DNA of 64,000 nt from Sinomonas atrocyanea (GCF_030811715.1 NZ_JAUSRH010000011.1:1-64000); one strand, 5' to 3'; shown: positions 16,378 to 26,201, counted from the first letter of the stretch. Notes: generated from the sequence alone by a model not told the origin. Translations and numbers: made by a program.

Positions 16378-18702
16378 ATGACCATCGTCAACGACGACCG
16401 CACCGACGCGGTCAGCACCACCAAGGCCGCCCTCACCCCGCAGGAGCAGGAGTGGGTCGAGAAGTTCATGGACGACACCACCCTCTTCCTCGGCCCCGAC
16501 CCGGAGATCATGAGGTCGCACAGCATCGCGGAGCGCTCGCCCTACGAGGAGGCGTGCATCGCCCAGGGCGTGGACCGGCTCGAGGCCGAGCGCATCCGCA
16601 AGCGGATAGCGGGTGCCCTCGACGAGGGCTACGAGATGTGCGAGGCCCAGGGCGCGGCCCCGGGCGCGAAATGGGGCGACCTCACGACGGCGATCTACAC
16701 CGCTGCCGGCGACGTCTCCTACCTCTCGTGCCACGGTGTCATCGCCTTCAGCGCGATCCTCCACCACCCGATCCGGTACATCATGAAGTACTGGAAGGAC
16801 GAGCCGACCGTGGGCGTCAACCCGGGCGACGGGTTCATCCACAACGACGCCCGCTACGGGAATGTCCACAACACCGATCAGTCGATGATCATGCCCATCA
16901 TCCGCGATGACCAGATCATCGCTTGGGTGGCCGCGACGATCCACGAGGGCGAGAACGGTGCCTGCGAGCCGGGCGGCATGCCCTCCGGCTCCGAGACCGC
17001 CTTCGACGACGGCCTCCGCATGAGCCCCTTCAAGATCGTCGAAGGGGGACACCTCCGCCGCGATCTCCTCACGTTCCTCCAGCACTCGGTCCGCGACCCC
17101 AAGCTCCAGCTCGCCGACCTCAAGGTCAAGATGGGCGCCGTCAACCGCATCATGGACCGCATCAACACGCTCATCGACGAGGTGGGGGTCGAGACGTTCG
17201 TGGCTGCCCTCCGCATGACGGTCGAGGATGTCGACGTGGAGGTGCGCCGCCGCATCTCCGAGCTCCCCGACGGGACGGTGAGCTTCAACCAGTTCATGGA
17301 CAGCACGCTGAAGGAGAACATCCTCATCAAGCTGGCCTGCAAGATCACCGTCAAGGGCGACCACATGACGATCGACCTGCGCGGCACCGGGCCGGAGATC
17401 TTCAACCGCGCCATCAACTCACCGCTGTGTTCCGTCAAGTCGATGATGATGCAGGCCATCCTCGCCTTCTGGTGGCCCGATCTCCCGCGATGCACCTCGG
17501 CCATGAGCTGCATCGAGATCATCTCCGACGAGGGGACCTGGGCCGACGCCGGCTACGACGCCCCGATGGGCCAGTCGCTGCAGGCGAGCTTCCGCGGGTT
17601 CTCGGCGCTCCAGGCATCTTTCGGGAAGCTGCAGTTCTCCAACCACATCAAGTACTCCAACGTGGTGGCCAACTGGTTCAACCAGATCAACACGTTCCTC
17701 TGGGGCGGCGAGACGCAGCATGGGGACCAGGTGGGCAACCTGTGCGCCGACCTCAACGGCATGCCGGGCGGCGCCAAGCCGTTCAAGGACGGCGAGGACT
17801 CGGTGTCCCCGCTCTTCTGCGCCATGGCGGACACCGCGGAGCAGGAGGTCATGGAGGAGGAGGTGCCGTTCATGCAGCTCGTCTCGAAGCGCCTCGTCAA
17901 GGACAACATGGGCTTCGGCAAGTTCACCGGTGGAATGGGCTACGAGATGATCGTGGCCTCGGAGGGCACCCCGCACTGGGGCTTCATGACGGTGACCTCG
18001 GGCGCGAAGTTCAGCTCGGTCTACGGCATGTTCGGCGGATACGGCTGCGGGACGTACCCGCTGGCGATGGTCAAGGGCGTCAACGCCTACGAGCACTTCC
18101 GCCGCGACCCAAAGACGTTCGACCTCTCGATGGAGAAGGTCATGAACGAGCAGCCCTTCGAGGGCGCGAAGTACACGACCGCGCACATGGGCCTCCAGTT
18201 CGACGTTGCCAAGGACGGCGAGCTCTACATGATCAGCCAAGGCGCCGGCGGCGGCTACGGCGATCCCCTCGAGCGCGACCCGGAGTCCGTGGTGCGCGAC
18301 GCCGAACTCGGCCGCGTTTCGGCGAAGGTCGCCCGTGACATCTTCTGCGTGGCGTACGACGAGGAGCACTTCCGCCTCGACGCCGAGGGCACCGAGCGCC
18401 TCCGCGCGGCACAGCGCGGGCGCCGGCTGGCGCAGGGCAAGCCGTACGCCGAGTTCATCAAGGACTTCGTCACCGAGGAGCCGCCCGCGGACCTCCTCTA
18501 CTACGGGTCCTGGGGCGACGACACGGAGGAGCTGACCGCGACCGTCTTCACCGTGAACGGCCCGGAGCGCGTGACGAAGACAATCGACGAGATGCCGATC
18601 ATCATGATCCCGGACCGCCGGGAAGTGAAGATCTCCAAGCTCGAGCAGCGGATCCTCGAGCTCGAGACGAAGTACAACGACCGCCAGCCGGTCAAGTCCT
18701 AG
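16378..18702 (+). CDS. Ketone carboxylase, hydantoinase B-type subunit (acetone carboxylase alpha-like)
   Basis: 774 residues, matching AcxB-type alpha subunits (about 776). HyuB family marks are visible: GFIHNDARYGNVHNTDQ (metal and substrate region), EGGHLRRDLL, MTIDLRGTGPEIFNRAINSP, and the Gly-rich end SQGAGGGYGDPLERDPE. This subunit carries the active site where the activated ketone and CO2 join in known enzymes, with Mn in acetone carboxylase. It ends 146 bases before the last gene of the operon; that gap shows no clear terminator. Confidence 0.88.
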   Translation: MTIVNDDRTDAVSTTKAALTPQEQEWVEKFMDDTTLFLGPDPEIMRSHSIAERSPYEEACIAQGVDRLEAERIRKRIAGALDEGYEMCEAQGAAPGAKWGDLTTAIYTAAGDVSYLSCHGVIAFSAILHHPIRYIMKYWKDEPTVGVNPGDGFIHNDARYGNVHNTDQSMIMPIIRDDQIIAWVAATIHEGENGACEPGGMPSGSETAFDDGLRMSPFKIVEGGHLRRDLLTFLQHSVRDPKLQLADLKVKMGAVNRIMDRINTLIDEVGVETFVAALRMTVEDVDVEVRRRISELPDGTVSFNQFMDSTLKENILIKLACKITVKGDHMTIDLRGTGPEIFNRAINSPLCSVKSMMMQAILAFWWPDLPRCTSAMSCIEIISDEGTWADAGYDAPMGQSLQASFRGFSALQASFGKLQFSNHIKYSNVVANWFNQINTFLWGGETQHGDQVGNLCADLNGMPGGAKPFKDGEDSVSPLFCAMADTAEQEVMEEEVPFMQLVSKRLVKDNMGFGKFTGGMGYEMIVASEGTPHWGFMTVTSGAKFSSVYGMFGGYGCGTYPLAMVKGVNAYEHFRRDPKTFDLSMEKVMNEQPFEGAKYTTAHMGLQFDVAKDGELYMISQGAGGGYGDPLERDPESVVRDAELGRVSAKVARDIFCVAYDEEHFRLDAEGTERLRAAQRGRRLAQGKPYAEFIKDFVTEEPPADLLYYGSWGDDTEELTATVFTVNGPERVTKTIDEMPIIMIPDRREVKISKLEQRILELETKYNDRQPVKS

Positions 18703-18848
18703 CCGGGACGCCGTACTCCACCCGCCTGCGGGGTCGCGCCGCCAGCGGCCGGCCCCGCAGGCCACCCCCCAGCCCCCACACCCCCGAAACCCAGGGCGAG
18801 CCTCGCAGCCTCGGTGCGCGCCCGGCGTCGTCCATCCCAAGGAGAGCC

Positions 18849-19667
18849 ATGTCCACCGCCCTCGACGACCTGCTGGCGCCCCGCGGCGCCGCCGCCCCAC
18901 CCGCGATCTTCATCGACCACACGGCGTTCGGCGCAGGCCGGATCCTCCGGGCACCCCTGCCCTGGACTGACGCCCCCGAGGTCGCGGCCTACTACGGCAA
19001 GGCTCAGGCCCTGCTCGGCTCGGACGCGACCGTCGTGCCAGTCGCGCCGCTGGTCGAGGCCGTCCTCGCGGAGCACCCCTCGCTCGTCGAGGACATGGCC
19101 GCGCGCTCGCGGACCGGCTACGCCCTGCGCACGCTGCTCGCCTCGGACACGGTCGGCGAGGCGTTGAGCCGGGCCCTGGCCGCGATTCCGCACATGAGCC
19201 GCGCCCCGCTCGCGCTCCTGGCCCCCTCGCCGCTCGTGTGGCTCGCGATGGCCCAGAGAGCCGCCGGCAACCCGGACCTCTCGGCGGTCACCCCCGACCA
19301 CGGGGAATCCGCAGCGATGTACGTCTCGGACTGGCTGCGGCGGTACGCGGACAGGCCGATCACCTGCCTGGTCCTCGACGGCCGCCATGAGGGGTTGGAG
19401 GGCCAAGGCAGCTCGCGCGTGCTGCCTGCCGAGGACCTCGCAGCCTACAGCCCGGTGGTCAACGCCGCGGAGCACTACCGATGGGGTGTGCTCCACATGA
19501 CCGAGGAGGGGGTCGGCGTGGCCGGGGAGGCCCGCACGGCCGCACGGCTGCCTGACGGGTTCTGGACCGACGGTGCGCCGGCGCCCGAGGCGGAGCTCCT
19601 CCTCACCGCGGTCCCTGCCGCCGCCGACCCCGACACCGTCCTCGCACGTCTCGCATCCCTGCGCTGA
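18849..19667 (+). CDS. Unrecognised protein, possible fifth carboxylase subunit
   Basis: 272 residues (about 28 kDa), on the same strand after the HyuB gene with AAGGAGAG before its ATG. I recognise no catalytic motif. It is soluble, Ala/Leu-rich, without signal peptide or membrane segment, and holds short blocks FIDHTAFGAGRIL, ITCLVLDGRHEGLEG and YRWGVLHMTEEGVG. Its place and size recall the fifth, separately bound small subunit (about 34 kDa) of acetophenone carboxylase, but that equation rests on position only. An accessory or maturation factor for the carboxylase is the alternative. Confidence 0.6.
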   Translation: MSTALDDLLAPRGAAAPPAIFIDHTAFGAGRILRAPLPWTDAPEVAAYYGKAQALLGSDATVVPVAPLVEAVLAEHPSLVEDMAARSRTGYALRTLLASDTVGEALSRALAAIPHMSRAPLALLAPSPLVWLAMAQRAAGNPDLSAVTPDHGESAAMYVSDWLRRYADRPITCLVLDGRHEGLEGQGSSRVLPAEDLAAYSPVVNAAEHYRWGVLHMTEEGVGVAGEARTAARLPDGFWTDGAPAPEAELLLTAVPAAADPDTVLARLASLR

Positions 19668-19682
19668 GGACGGGCCCGCCTG

Positions 19683-20738
19683 TTACTCTGCGCTGATGAC
19701 CACCTTGAGGGCGTGCTCCGAGGCGGCATTGGCGAACGTGTCGTAGGCCTGGATGATCTGGCTGAACACGAACCGGTGGGTGACGAACTTCGCGGGGTCG
19801 ATCTCGCCGGAGGTGATCTTGGCGAGCAGCTCCGGCGCTGTCGTCGCGTTCACGAGGCCCGTGGTGACGGTGATGTTGTTGATCCAGTCGCGGTCGAGGG
19901 GGAACTCGACCGGCTTGCCGTGCACGCCGACGTTCGCGACCCTGCCTCCCGGGCGGATCGAGTCGAGCGCCGCGGCGAAGGTCGCCGGGATGCCCACGGC
20001 CTCGATCGCGACGTCCACGCCGAGCCCGTCGCGGCTGAGCCGCTTGATCTCTCCGGCGACGTCGACGCCCTCGCCTGCCCGCAGCGTGTCCGTCGCGCCG
20101 AACGTCCTGGCCTGCTCGAGCCGGTATTCGTTGCCGTCAACGGCGATGACCTTCGATGCGCCGGCGGGACCCGCCGTCATGATCGACGCGAGGCCCACCG
20201 GACCAGAGCCGACCACCGCGACCTCGTCGCCCGGGCCCACCTTGCCGTAGAGAACACCGATCTCATAGCCGGTGGGCAGGATGTCGCTGAGCATCGCGCC
20301 CTGCTCGGCAGTGACGCCGTCGGGGAGCGGGATGAGGCCGTTGTCCGCGAAGGGCACCCGCACGTACTCGGCCTGGGTGCCGTCGATGAGATGGCCGAAG
20401 ATCCACCCGATGCCACCGAGGGTGCGGCAGTGCGACGTGAGGCCGGCGGAACAGAAGTCGCATTCCATGCACTTGCTGATGCAGGAGATGATCACGCGGT
20501 CGCCCACCTTGACGCGGGTGCACTCCGGGCCGGTTTCGGTGACGACGCCGACGCCCTCGTGACCGAGGATCCGCCCGTCGGTGACTGCCGGGACGTCGCC
20601 CTTGAGGATGTGCAGGTCAGTGCCGCAGATCGTGGTGGTCTCCACCTTGACGATCGCATCCGTCGGATCCTTGAGCACGGGGTCGGGGACGTCTTCCCAG
20701 GCCTTCTGGCCCGGGCCGTGGTAGACGAGCGCCTTCAT
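19683..20738 (-). CDS. Zinc-dependent alcohol dehydrogenase (probable secondary-alcohol type)
   Basis: 351 residues of the medium-chain dehydrogenase family. Catalytic zinc ligands lie in ICGTDLH and GHEGVG; a structural-zinc lobe CISKCMECDFCSAGLTSHC follows; the coenzyme fold has VGSGPVGLAS and then AVDGNEYRLEQA, with an acidic residue at the second strand end that favours NAD. It resembles secondary alcohol dehydrogenases that oxidise 2-propanol. Convergent with the carboxylase operon (15 bases apart), so it has its own promoter. In context it would make the ketone used by the carboxylase. The ATG is chosen for GAGGAGG 8 bases upstream. Confidence 0.8.
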   Translation of the reverse strand: MKALVYHGPGQKAWEDVPDPVLKDPTDAIVKVETTTICGTDLHILKGDVPAVTDGRILGHEGVGVVTETGPECTRVKVGDRVIISCISKCMECDFCSAGLTSHCRTLGGIGWIFGHLIDGTQAEYVRVPFADNGLIPLPDGVTAEQGAMLSDILPTGYEIGVLYGKVGPGDEVAVVGSGPVGLASIMTAGPAGASKVIAVDGNEYRLEQARTFGATDTLRAGEGVDVAGEIKRLSRDGLGVDVAIEAVGIPATFAAALDSIRPGGRVANVGVHGKPVEFPLDRDWINNITVTTGLVNATTAPELLAKITSGEIDPAKFVTHRFVFSQIIQAYDTFANAASEHALKVVISAE

Positions 20739-20850
20739 GGTGGAACCTCCTCGACGGGCTGGCGCAGCGGATCCGCGCCGGGGCGGAGAGCCCCTACCGC
20801 CCGACGCTAGCGGCCGTCCCCGGACCGGGGTACGGGCAAAGGGCCTTCGT

Positions 20851-20900
20851 CGCTCACGCGGATCGTTCACTCACGCGGAGCGTTCACTCACGCGGAGCGG
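20851..20900. repeat. Three 17-bp tandem repeats
   Basis: Units close to TCACTCACGCGGAGCGT start at about 20851 (degenerate), 20867 and 20884. They lie between the alcohol dehydrogenase promoter and the end of the small gene at 20888, and run into its last codons. Confidence 0.6.
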
Positions 20901-21193
20901 CCGAGCCACTGCGGCTCGAGGTGCCGACGCCTCACCTGGTCGGCCCCGACCCAGAACTCGCGCGCGCCCCGGTAGTAGGACATGCCCCAGAGCACCTGCA
21001 CGAGCACCTGCTGCTCGCTCCAGCCCAGCGCGAAGCCCTTCTCGGTGCGGTCCGGGCGCCCGTCGTCGAACGTCAGCCGCACCCACACGGGAAGGGGACT
21101 GTGCGCGCGGACCGCCCGCTCCCGGAGGGCGTCTCCGACAGGTGCCACGACCGGGTCCGGCTCGGGCTCGCCGATCTTGTTCAGCTCACTCAT
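20888..21193 (-). CDS. Conserved small hypothetical protein
   Basis: 101 residues. The middle, VWVRLTFDDGRPDRTEKGFALGWSEQQVLVQVLWGMSY, alternates hydrophobic and polar residues like a small beta-sheet domain with conserved tryptophans and an aromatic end (WVGADQVRRRHLEPQW). No function recognised. Third-position base use is typical of real genes here. The start has only a weak ribosome-binding site. It may be transcribed with the alcohol dehydrogenase, whose start lies about 150 bases downstream on the same strand. Confidence 0.55.
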   Translation of the reverse strand: MSELNKIGEPEPDPVVAPVGDALRERAVRAHSPLPVWVRLTFDDGRPDRTEKGFALGWSEQQVLVQVLWGMSYYRGAREFWVGADQVRRRHLEPQWLGRSA

Positions 21194-21307
21194 GGCTGGA
21201 TCATGCCCGGGGCCTCCGACATCCGGGCCGGTCGGCGACGGGACCAGGCGGCGACGGGCGCTGGGACGGCGACGTCCACCTCGCGTGCGGGGTCTGGCGG
21301 GCGACCC

Positions 21308-21898
21308 CTAGCCGCGGGACCCCGACCGGGAGACGTGCCCGTGGCGCGGGCGCGGGCGGAGACCGCCATCGGAAGAGCCTGCGCTCGCGCCCGAAGGCCT
21401 CGAACCGGGGGCGAGGAAGGCCTCGAGGGCCGCGAAGGCCTGTCCGGTCCGCTCGAATGCGGGGTGGGGCCGCTGCAGGCGCTGGAGGAGCTCGCCGTTG
21501 TGCTGGAGGCGGAGGCGCGCCTTCGCGACGGCCTTGCGCGCGGCCGGCAGGTCGCCCGGCCGCAGGGTCAGGGGCTGGAGGACTCCGCGGACGGACTGGA
21601 GGGCGAGCGCGAACGCCCGGGCGTCCTCGCGCTGGGCCGCGGCACGGTGCTCGCGGAGCTGGTCCGCGGCCTCGGACCAGAGCTCTCCAGCGGCGATGCG
21701 CGCCACCTCGGTCCAGGCCTGCTCCTCATCGAGCCCGGCGCGGACCAAGGTGGCGTGCAGACGGTTCCACCGGCCGGCCAGTTCCTCCTCGGTCGCCGGG
21801 CGCGGCGGGACCGTGGGAACGTGGCTCGAGGGGTGGGCGTACAGCGCCGCTTCTGCGGTGCGGGTGCGGTAGTGTGCGAGTGCTGGGGCTCTCTTCAT
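21308..21898 (-). CDS. Helical protein of unknown function, paralogue of the 23.3 kb gene
   Basis: 196 residues from the ATG at 21898. Residues about 45-165 are predicted mostly helical: GRWNRLHATLVRAGLDEE, then an AxxTE..A..A..LW block, ALALQSVRGVLQPLTLRPGD, AARKAV and AFERTGQAFAALEAFL. The same order of motifs occurs in the 142-residue protein at 23313-23741, so the two are divergent paralogues. The tail is Gly/Ser/Arg-rich. Three DosR-like boxes 160-210 bases upstream suggest control by the neighbouring LuxR-type regulator. No known family recognised. Confidence 0.6.
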   Translation of the reverse strand: MKRAPALAHYRTRTAEAALYAHPSSHVPTVPPRPATEEELAGRWNRLHATLVRAGLDEEQAWTEVARIAAGELWSEAADQLREHRAAAQREDARAFALALQSVRGVLQPLTLRPGDLPAARKAVAKARLRLQHNGELLQRLQRPHPAFERTGQAFAALEAFLAPGSRPSGASAGSSDGGLRPRPRHGHVSRSGSRG

Positions 21899-22057
21899 CG
21901 TTTTCCGCTCAGGTGGCCAGCCCGCGCCAGCAGTGCTGGGAGGAGGGGCTGGGTCGGGACGTGGTGCAGCGGCCGCGGCTCGTCGGCCCCGATGTTGTGG
22001 GGACCCGGATCGCTGCGGCTCCTTTCCAGAGTCCAAGAAGGACCCCGGATCCTTGGA

Positions 22058-22109
22058 GGGCCAAAAGTCCCGGGTCCTGCTAAAAGTCCTTCGTTTTGCC
22101 AAAAGGTCC
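22058..22109. promoter_or_regulatory. Three phased DosR/DevR-like boxes
   Basis: On the minus strand: GGGACTTTTGGCCC (22071-22058), AGGACTTTTAGC (22090-22079) and GGACCTTTTGGC (22109-22098). Their GGAC starts are 19 and 20 bp apart, about two helical turns. They resemble the DosR core GGGACTWWAGTCCC. Together with the box at 22163 they fill the otherwise gene-free stretch 21899-22255. Confidence 0.65.
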
Positions 22110-22162
22110 TCGTCTCCCCGCCGCGCCGTGCGCCCCGGCAGCGCAGCTGCCCCCGCCGTCAG

Positions 22163-22175
22163 TGACCTTTTCCCC
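22163..22175 (+). promoter_or_regulatory. DosR-like box before the LuxR-type regulator
   Basis: TGACCTTTTCCCC, 80 bases before the regulator start. The 14-mer GACCTTTTCCCCTG occurs again, unchanged, at 22975. Confidence 0.55.
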
Positions 22176-22255
22176 TGACCCTCCTCGAGCGCACAGACCT
22201 ACCATGTCCACGGCTGCAGCAAGGACGTTGCGGCCGCGGCGAGACGGGGGGCAGC

Positions 22256-22963
22256 ATGGAGCGCCGTGAGTCCCACACCGAGGGCGTCAGCCCGGCGGGC
22301 GGCCCTGTCCGCGTGTTCATCCTGGACCGACACGAGGTGGTCCGCCTCGGCCTGCGGGGCCTGCTCGAGGGCGCCGGGATGACGGTGGTCGGGGAAGCGG
22401 GATCGGTCCGCGACAGCCTCGCCCAAGTCCCGCGGCTGGAGCCGCACGTGGCGGTCCTCGGGACGCTGCTCACGGACGGGGGCGGCATCGAGGTGTGCCG
22501 CCGCCTCCGGTCCGCGGCACCGGCCGTGCAGTGCATCATCCTCAACGACGCCCACGACGACCAGGCTGTCCTCGAAGCGGTGCTCGCAGGTGCTGCCGGC
22601 TACTTCCCGAAGGACACACCGGCCGCCACGCTCGTGGAGGCGATCGGGCATGCGGCGGCGGGGGAGACGCTCTTCGAACCGGGAGCCGAGGCGCGGGCGA
22701 AGGCCCGGCTCACGTCCGCCGAGCCCAGAGATCCGCTGGTCGACTCGCTGACCCCCCAGGAGCACAGGGTGCTGGACCTCATCGCCGAAGGGCTCACCAA
22801 CAGGCAGATCGCGCGCGAGCTCGACCTTGCGGAGAAGACGGCGAAGAACTACGTCTCCTCGGTCCTCACCAAGCTCGGGCTCAAGCACCGGACCCAGGCC
22901 GCGCTCCACGTCGCCGCCCGGAACGGGGACGGCCAGCCCGGCACGACTCCTCGCGCGCGTTGA
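22256..22963 (+). CDS. DosR/DevR-like NarL-family regulator with degenerate receiver
   Basis: 235 residues. The receiver aligns well with DosR (GEAGSVRDSLAQVPRLEP, DGGGIEVCRRLRS, LAGAAGYFPKD), but key residues are lost: the acidic pair reads DR (D24-R25), the phospho-acceptor position is glycine (G69 in VAVLGTLL), and the conserved Thr is N97; K119 remains. The C-terminal LuxR helix-turn-helix is intact (EGLTNRQIARELDLAEKTAKNYVSSVL) and keeps the Lys, Lys and Asn of the EKTxKNYVS recognition helix that read DNA in DosR. It should bind DosR-like boxes without needing phosphorylation. Boxes lie before this gene and its neighbours. No sensor kinase is nearby. Confidence 0.85.
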   Translation: MERRESHTEGVSPAGGPVRVFILDRHEVVRLGLRGLLEGAGMTVVGEAGSVRDSLAQVPRLEPHVAVLGTLLTDGGGIEVCRRLRSAAPAVQCIILNDAHDDQAVLEAVLAGAAGYFPKDTPAATLVEAIGHAAAGETLFEPGAEARAKARLTSAEPRDPLVDSLTPQEHRVLDLIAEGLTNRQIARELDLAEKTAKNYVSSVLTKLGLKHRTQAALHVAARNGDGQPGTTPRAR

Positions 22964-22972
22964 GCAGCGGCT

Positions 22973-22986
22973 GGGACCTTTTCCCC
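22973..22986 (+). promoter_or_regulatory. DosR-like box before the 87-residue gene
   Basis: GGGACCTTTTCCCC is a near palindrome, 67 bases before the ATG at 23053 and just after the regulator gene. Confidence 0.6.
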
Positions 22987-23052
22987 TGTGGGCCTTCCAC
23001 GCCCGCCAGAGATGCTGGATAAAAGCCCGCACGTGCACGAGGAGAGCCAACG

Positions 23053-23316
23053 ATGCCGCACTACGAGCTCACGTTCATCAATCCCGCGTCCCGCAGGTCG
23101 CACCCCGTCCAGTTCCGGGCAGCGTCGCCCGAGTCCGCCCGCATCCTCGCCTCGCAGCTGATCGTCAACCAGCTCCAGGGAAGCCGCGTCGCAGAAGCTG
23201 TGCTCTCGACGGCGGGCACAGCCGCCTCCGAGTCGCTCCACTGGAAGGACGGCATCTGGGAGAGGGAGGCCGAAGAACCGGCCCGGCTGGACGCGGAGGG
23301 AGGGAAGCGCCCATGA
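23053..23316 (+). CDS. Small hypothetical protein of the DosR-like cluster
   Basis: 87 residues: MPHYELTFINPASRRSHPVQF, a helical middle (ESARILASQLIVNQLQ) and an aromatic stretch LHWKDGIWERE. It looks like a small alpha/beta domain with a basic, then acidic, tail. No family recognised. A good GAGGAGAG precedes the ATG, and the stop overlaps the next start (ATGA), so the two genes are coupled. A DosR-like box lies upstream. Confidence 0.6.
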   Translation: MPHYELTFINPASRRSHPVQFRAASPESARILASQLIVNQLQGSRVAEAVLSTAGTAASESLHWKDGIWEREAEEPARLDAEGGKRP

Positions 23317-23741
23317 CGGTCTCGCCCATGACCCCGCGCGGCCGCCGGGGCCTCCTGGCCCGCTGGGAGAGCGTCCGCACCCTGCTGGTCCTCGAGGGCG
23401 CCCCGGACGACCGCGCCCGCACGGAGGCCGCGTGCCTCGGCGCGCTCGAGGCGTGGGACCTGATCAACCTCCGCCGCCGGCACGCGCGGGACCGGGGCAA
23501 TGGAAGCGAGGCCAAGGCCCTCGAGGCGGCGCTGCGGCCGCTGCAGAGCGTGGTGGTCAGCCTCCTGCGCCATCCGGGGGACACGGATGCGGCCCGCTCC
23601 ACCGTCCGAGCTGCCCAGCGCCGCTTCGAGCGCGATGCACAGGTCGGCTCGGCCCCGCACGCGGCGGGCACCCGGGTGGCCTATGAGGCCTTCACCTCGC
23701 TCGACGCCCTGCTCGCCTCCGGGATGCGCAGGGCGGGCTGA
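23313..23741 (+). CDS. Helical protein of unknown function, paralogue of the 21.3 kb gene
   Basis: 142 residues, almost all helical. It shares the motif order of the 196-residue protein at 21308-21898: ARWESVRTLLVLEGAPDD against GRWNRLHATLVRAGLDEE, LRPLQSVVVSLLRHPGD against LQSVRGVLQPLTLRPGD, AARSTV against AARKAV, and YEAFTSLDALLA against QAFAALEAFLA. It starts inside the stop of the 87-residue gene. It ends before a GC-rich gap and the convergent ANTAR gene. Function unknown; a role under the local DosR-like regulator is inferred. Confidence 0.6.
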   Translation: MTVSPMTPRGRRGLLARWESVRTLLVLEGAPDDRARTEAACLGALEAWDLINLRRRHARDRGNGSEAKALEAALRPLQSVVVSLLRHPGDTDAARSTVRAAQRRFERDAQVGSAPHAAGTRVAYEAFTSLDALLASGMRRAG

Positions 23742-23807
23742 GGCGGGCGGCAGGACCGGTGCCGATCGGCCTGGGCGGCTGAGCCCGACGGGCCGGGCCC
23801 GGGCCGC

Positions 23808-24530
23808 TCAGTCCACGAAGGCCGTCTGCGGCAGCGCCGGATGGATGCGCTGGACGAGCTCAGCCGCGACGGTGTGCAGCTTGACGTTGCGGTTGTTCGA
23901 CGCCCTGCGCAGGACGTCGAAGGCCTCGTCCGCCGAGCAGCGGCTCTGGGCCATGATCACGCCGATGGCGACGTCGATCACCGTCCGGTTCTGCATCGCC
24001 TGCGCCCGGTGCTCGGCGAGGTCGGTCTCGTCCGCGAGCCGCACGGCCATCCGCAGAGCCCACGAGGCCTGATTCCGCACGCGGCCCAGCAGGGCGAGGG
24101 CGGCCCGCCGCTCCATCCGCTCCGCGGGCGCCGTGCCCACGAGGACGAGCGCCGCCGTGGCGGACGGCCCGGCGGGGACGGGCACCACGAGCAGGGCCGC
24201 GTCGACGCCCCAGGCGATCCCGGACGCCCAGGCCTCGGGCAGCCGCTCCTCGGACGCCGACCGGGAGTGCTCGAGCGCGGAGGCGAGGTACGCGTCGTCG
24301 TCCGCGAGGCGCTCCTGGGTGAGCCGGACGAGCGAAGGCGAGCCCCCGGCCGTCAGCACCGGCCGGTTGCGGCGGTAGAGGGCCAGTGCGGTGTCCGGCC
24401 GTCCCAGCGGGGCGAGGCGGCGGGCGGTGCGGTCGGCCAGGGCGGGGAGGAAGGCATCGAGCCCGGAGTGCGCCAGCAGCAGGTGGAGCAGATCGTGCGA
24501 GGCGGGAAATGGCTCAGGCCGGGCGGCCAT
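23808..24530 (-). CDS. GAF-ANTAR RNA-binding antiterminator-like regulator
   Basis: 240 residues. Residues 20-165 form a GAF-like sensor (VDAALLVVPVPAGPSATAALVLVG); residues 170-235 form an ANTAR domain with its typical pattern: AMQNRTVIDVAIGVIMAQSRCSADEAFDVLRRASNNRNVKLHTVAAELV. ANTAR proteins bind dual hexaloop hairpins in RNA and prevent termination. The start is the ATG preceded by GAAGGAG; the longer frame is Arg/Pro-rich noise. A GGCCCTTTTCC element 61 bases upstream links it loosely to the neighbouring DosR-like cluster. No RNA target recognised in the window. Confidence 0.85.
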   Translation of the reverse strand: MAARPEPFPASHDLLHLLLAHSGLDAFLPALADRTARRLAPLGRPDTALALYRRNRPVLTAGGSPSLVRLTQERLADDDAYLASALEHSRSASEERLPEAWASGIAWGVDAALLVVPVPAGPSATAALVLVGTAPAERMERRAALALLGRVRNQASWALRMAVRLADETDLAEHRAQAMQNRTVIDVAIGVIMAQSRCSADEAFDVLRRASNNRNVKLHTVAAELVQRIHPALPQTAFVD

Positions 24531-26188
<1,658 letters not shown>

Positions 26189-26201
26189 CCCCTCGCAGGA
26201 A

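Noticed and set aside
13719-16526. 935-codon minus-strand frame opposite the carboxylase genes
   Set aside because: Antisense to the gamma and HyuA genes, which carry clear motifs; no motif in this frame.
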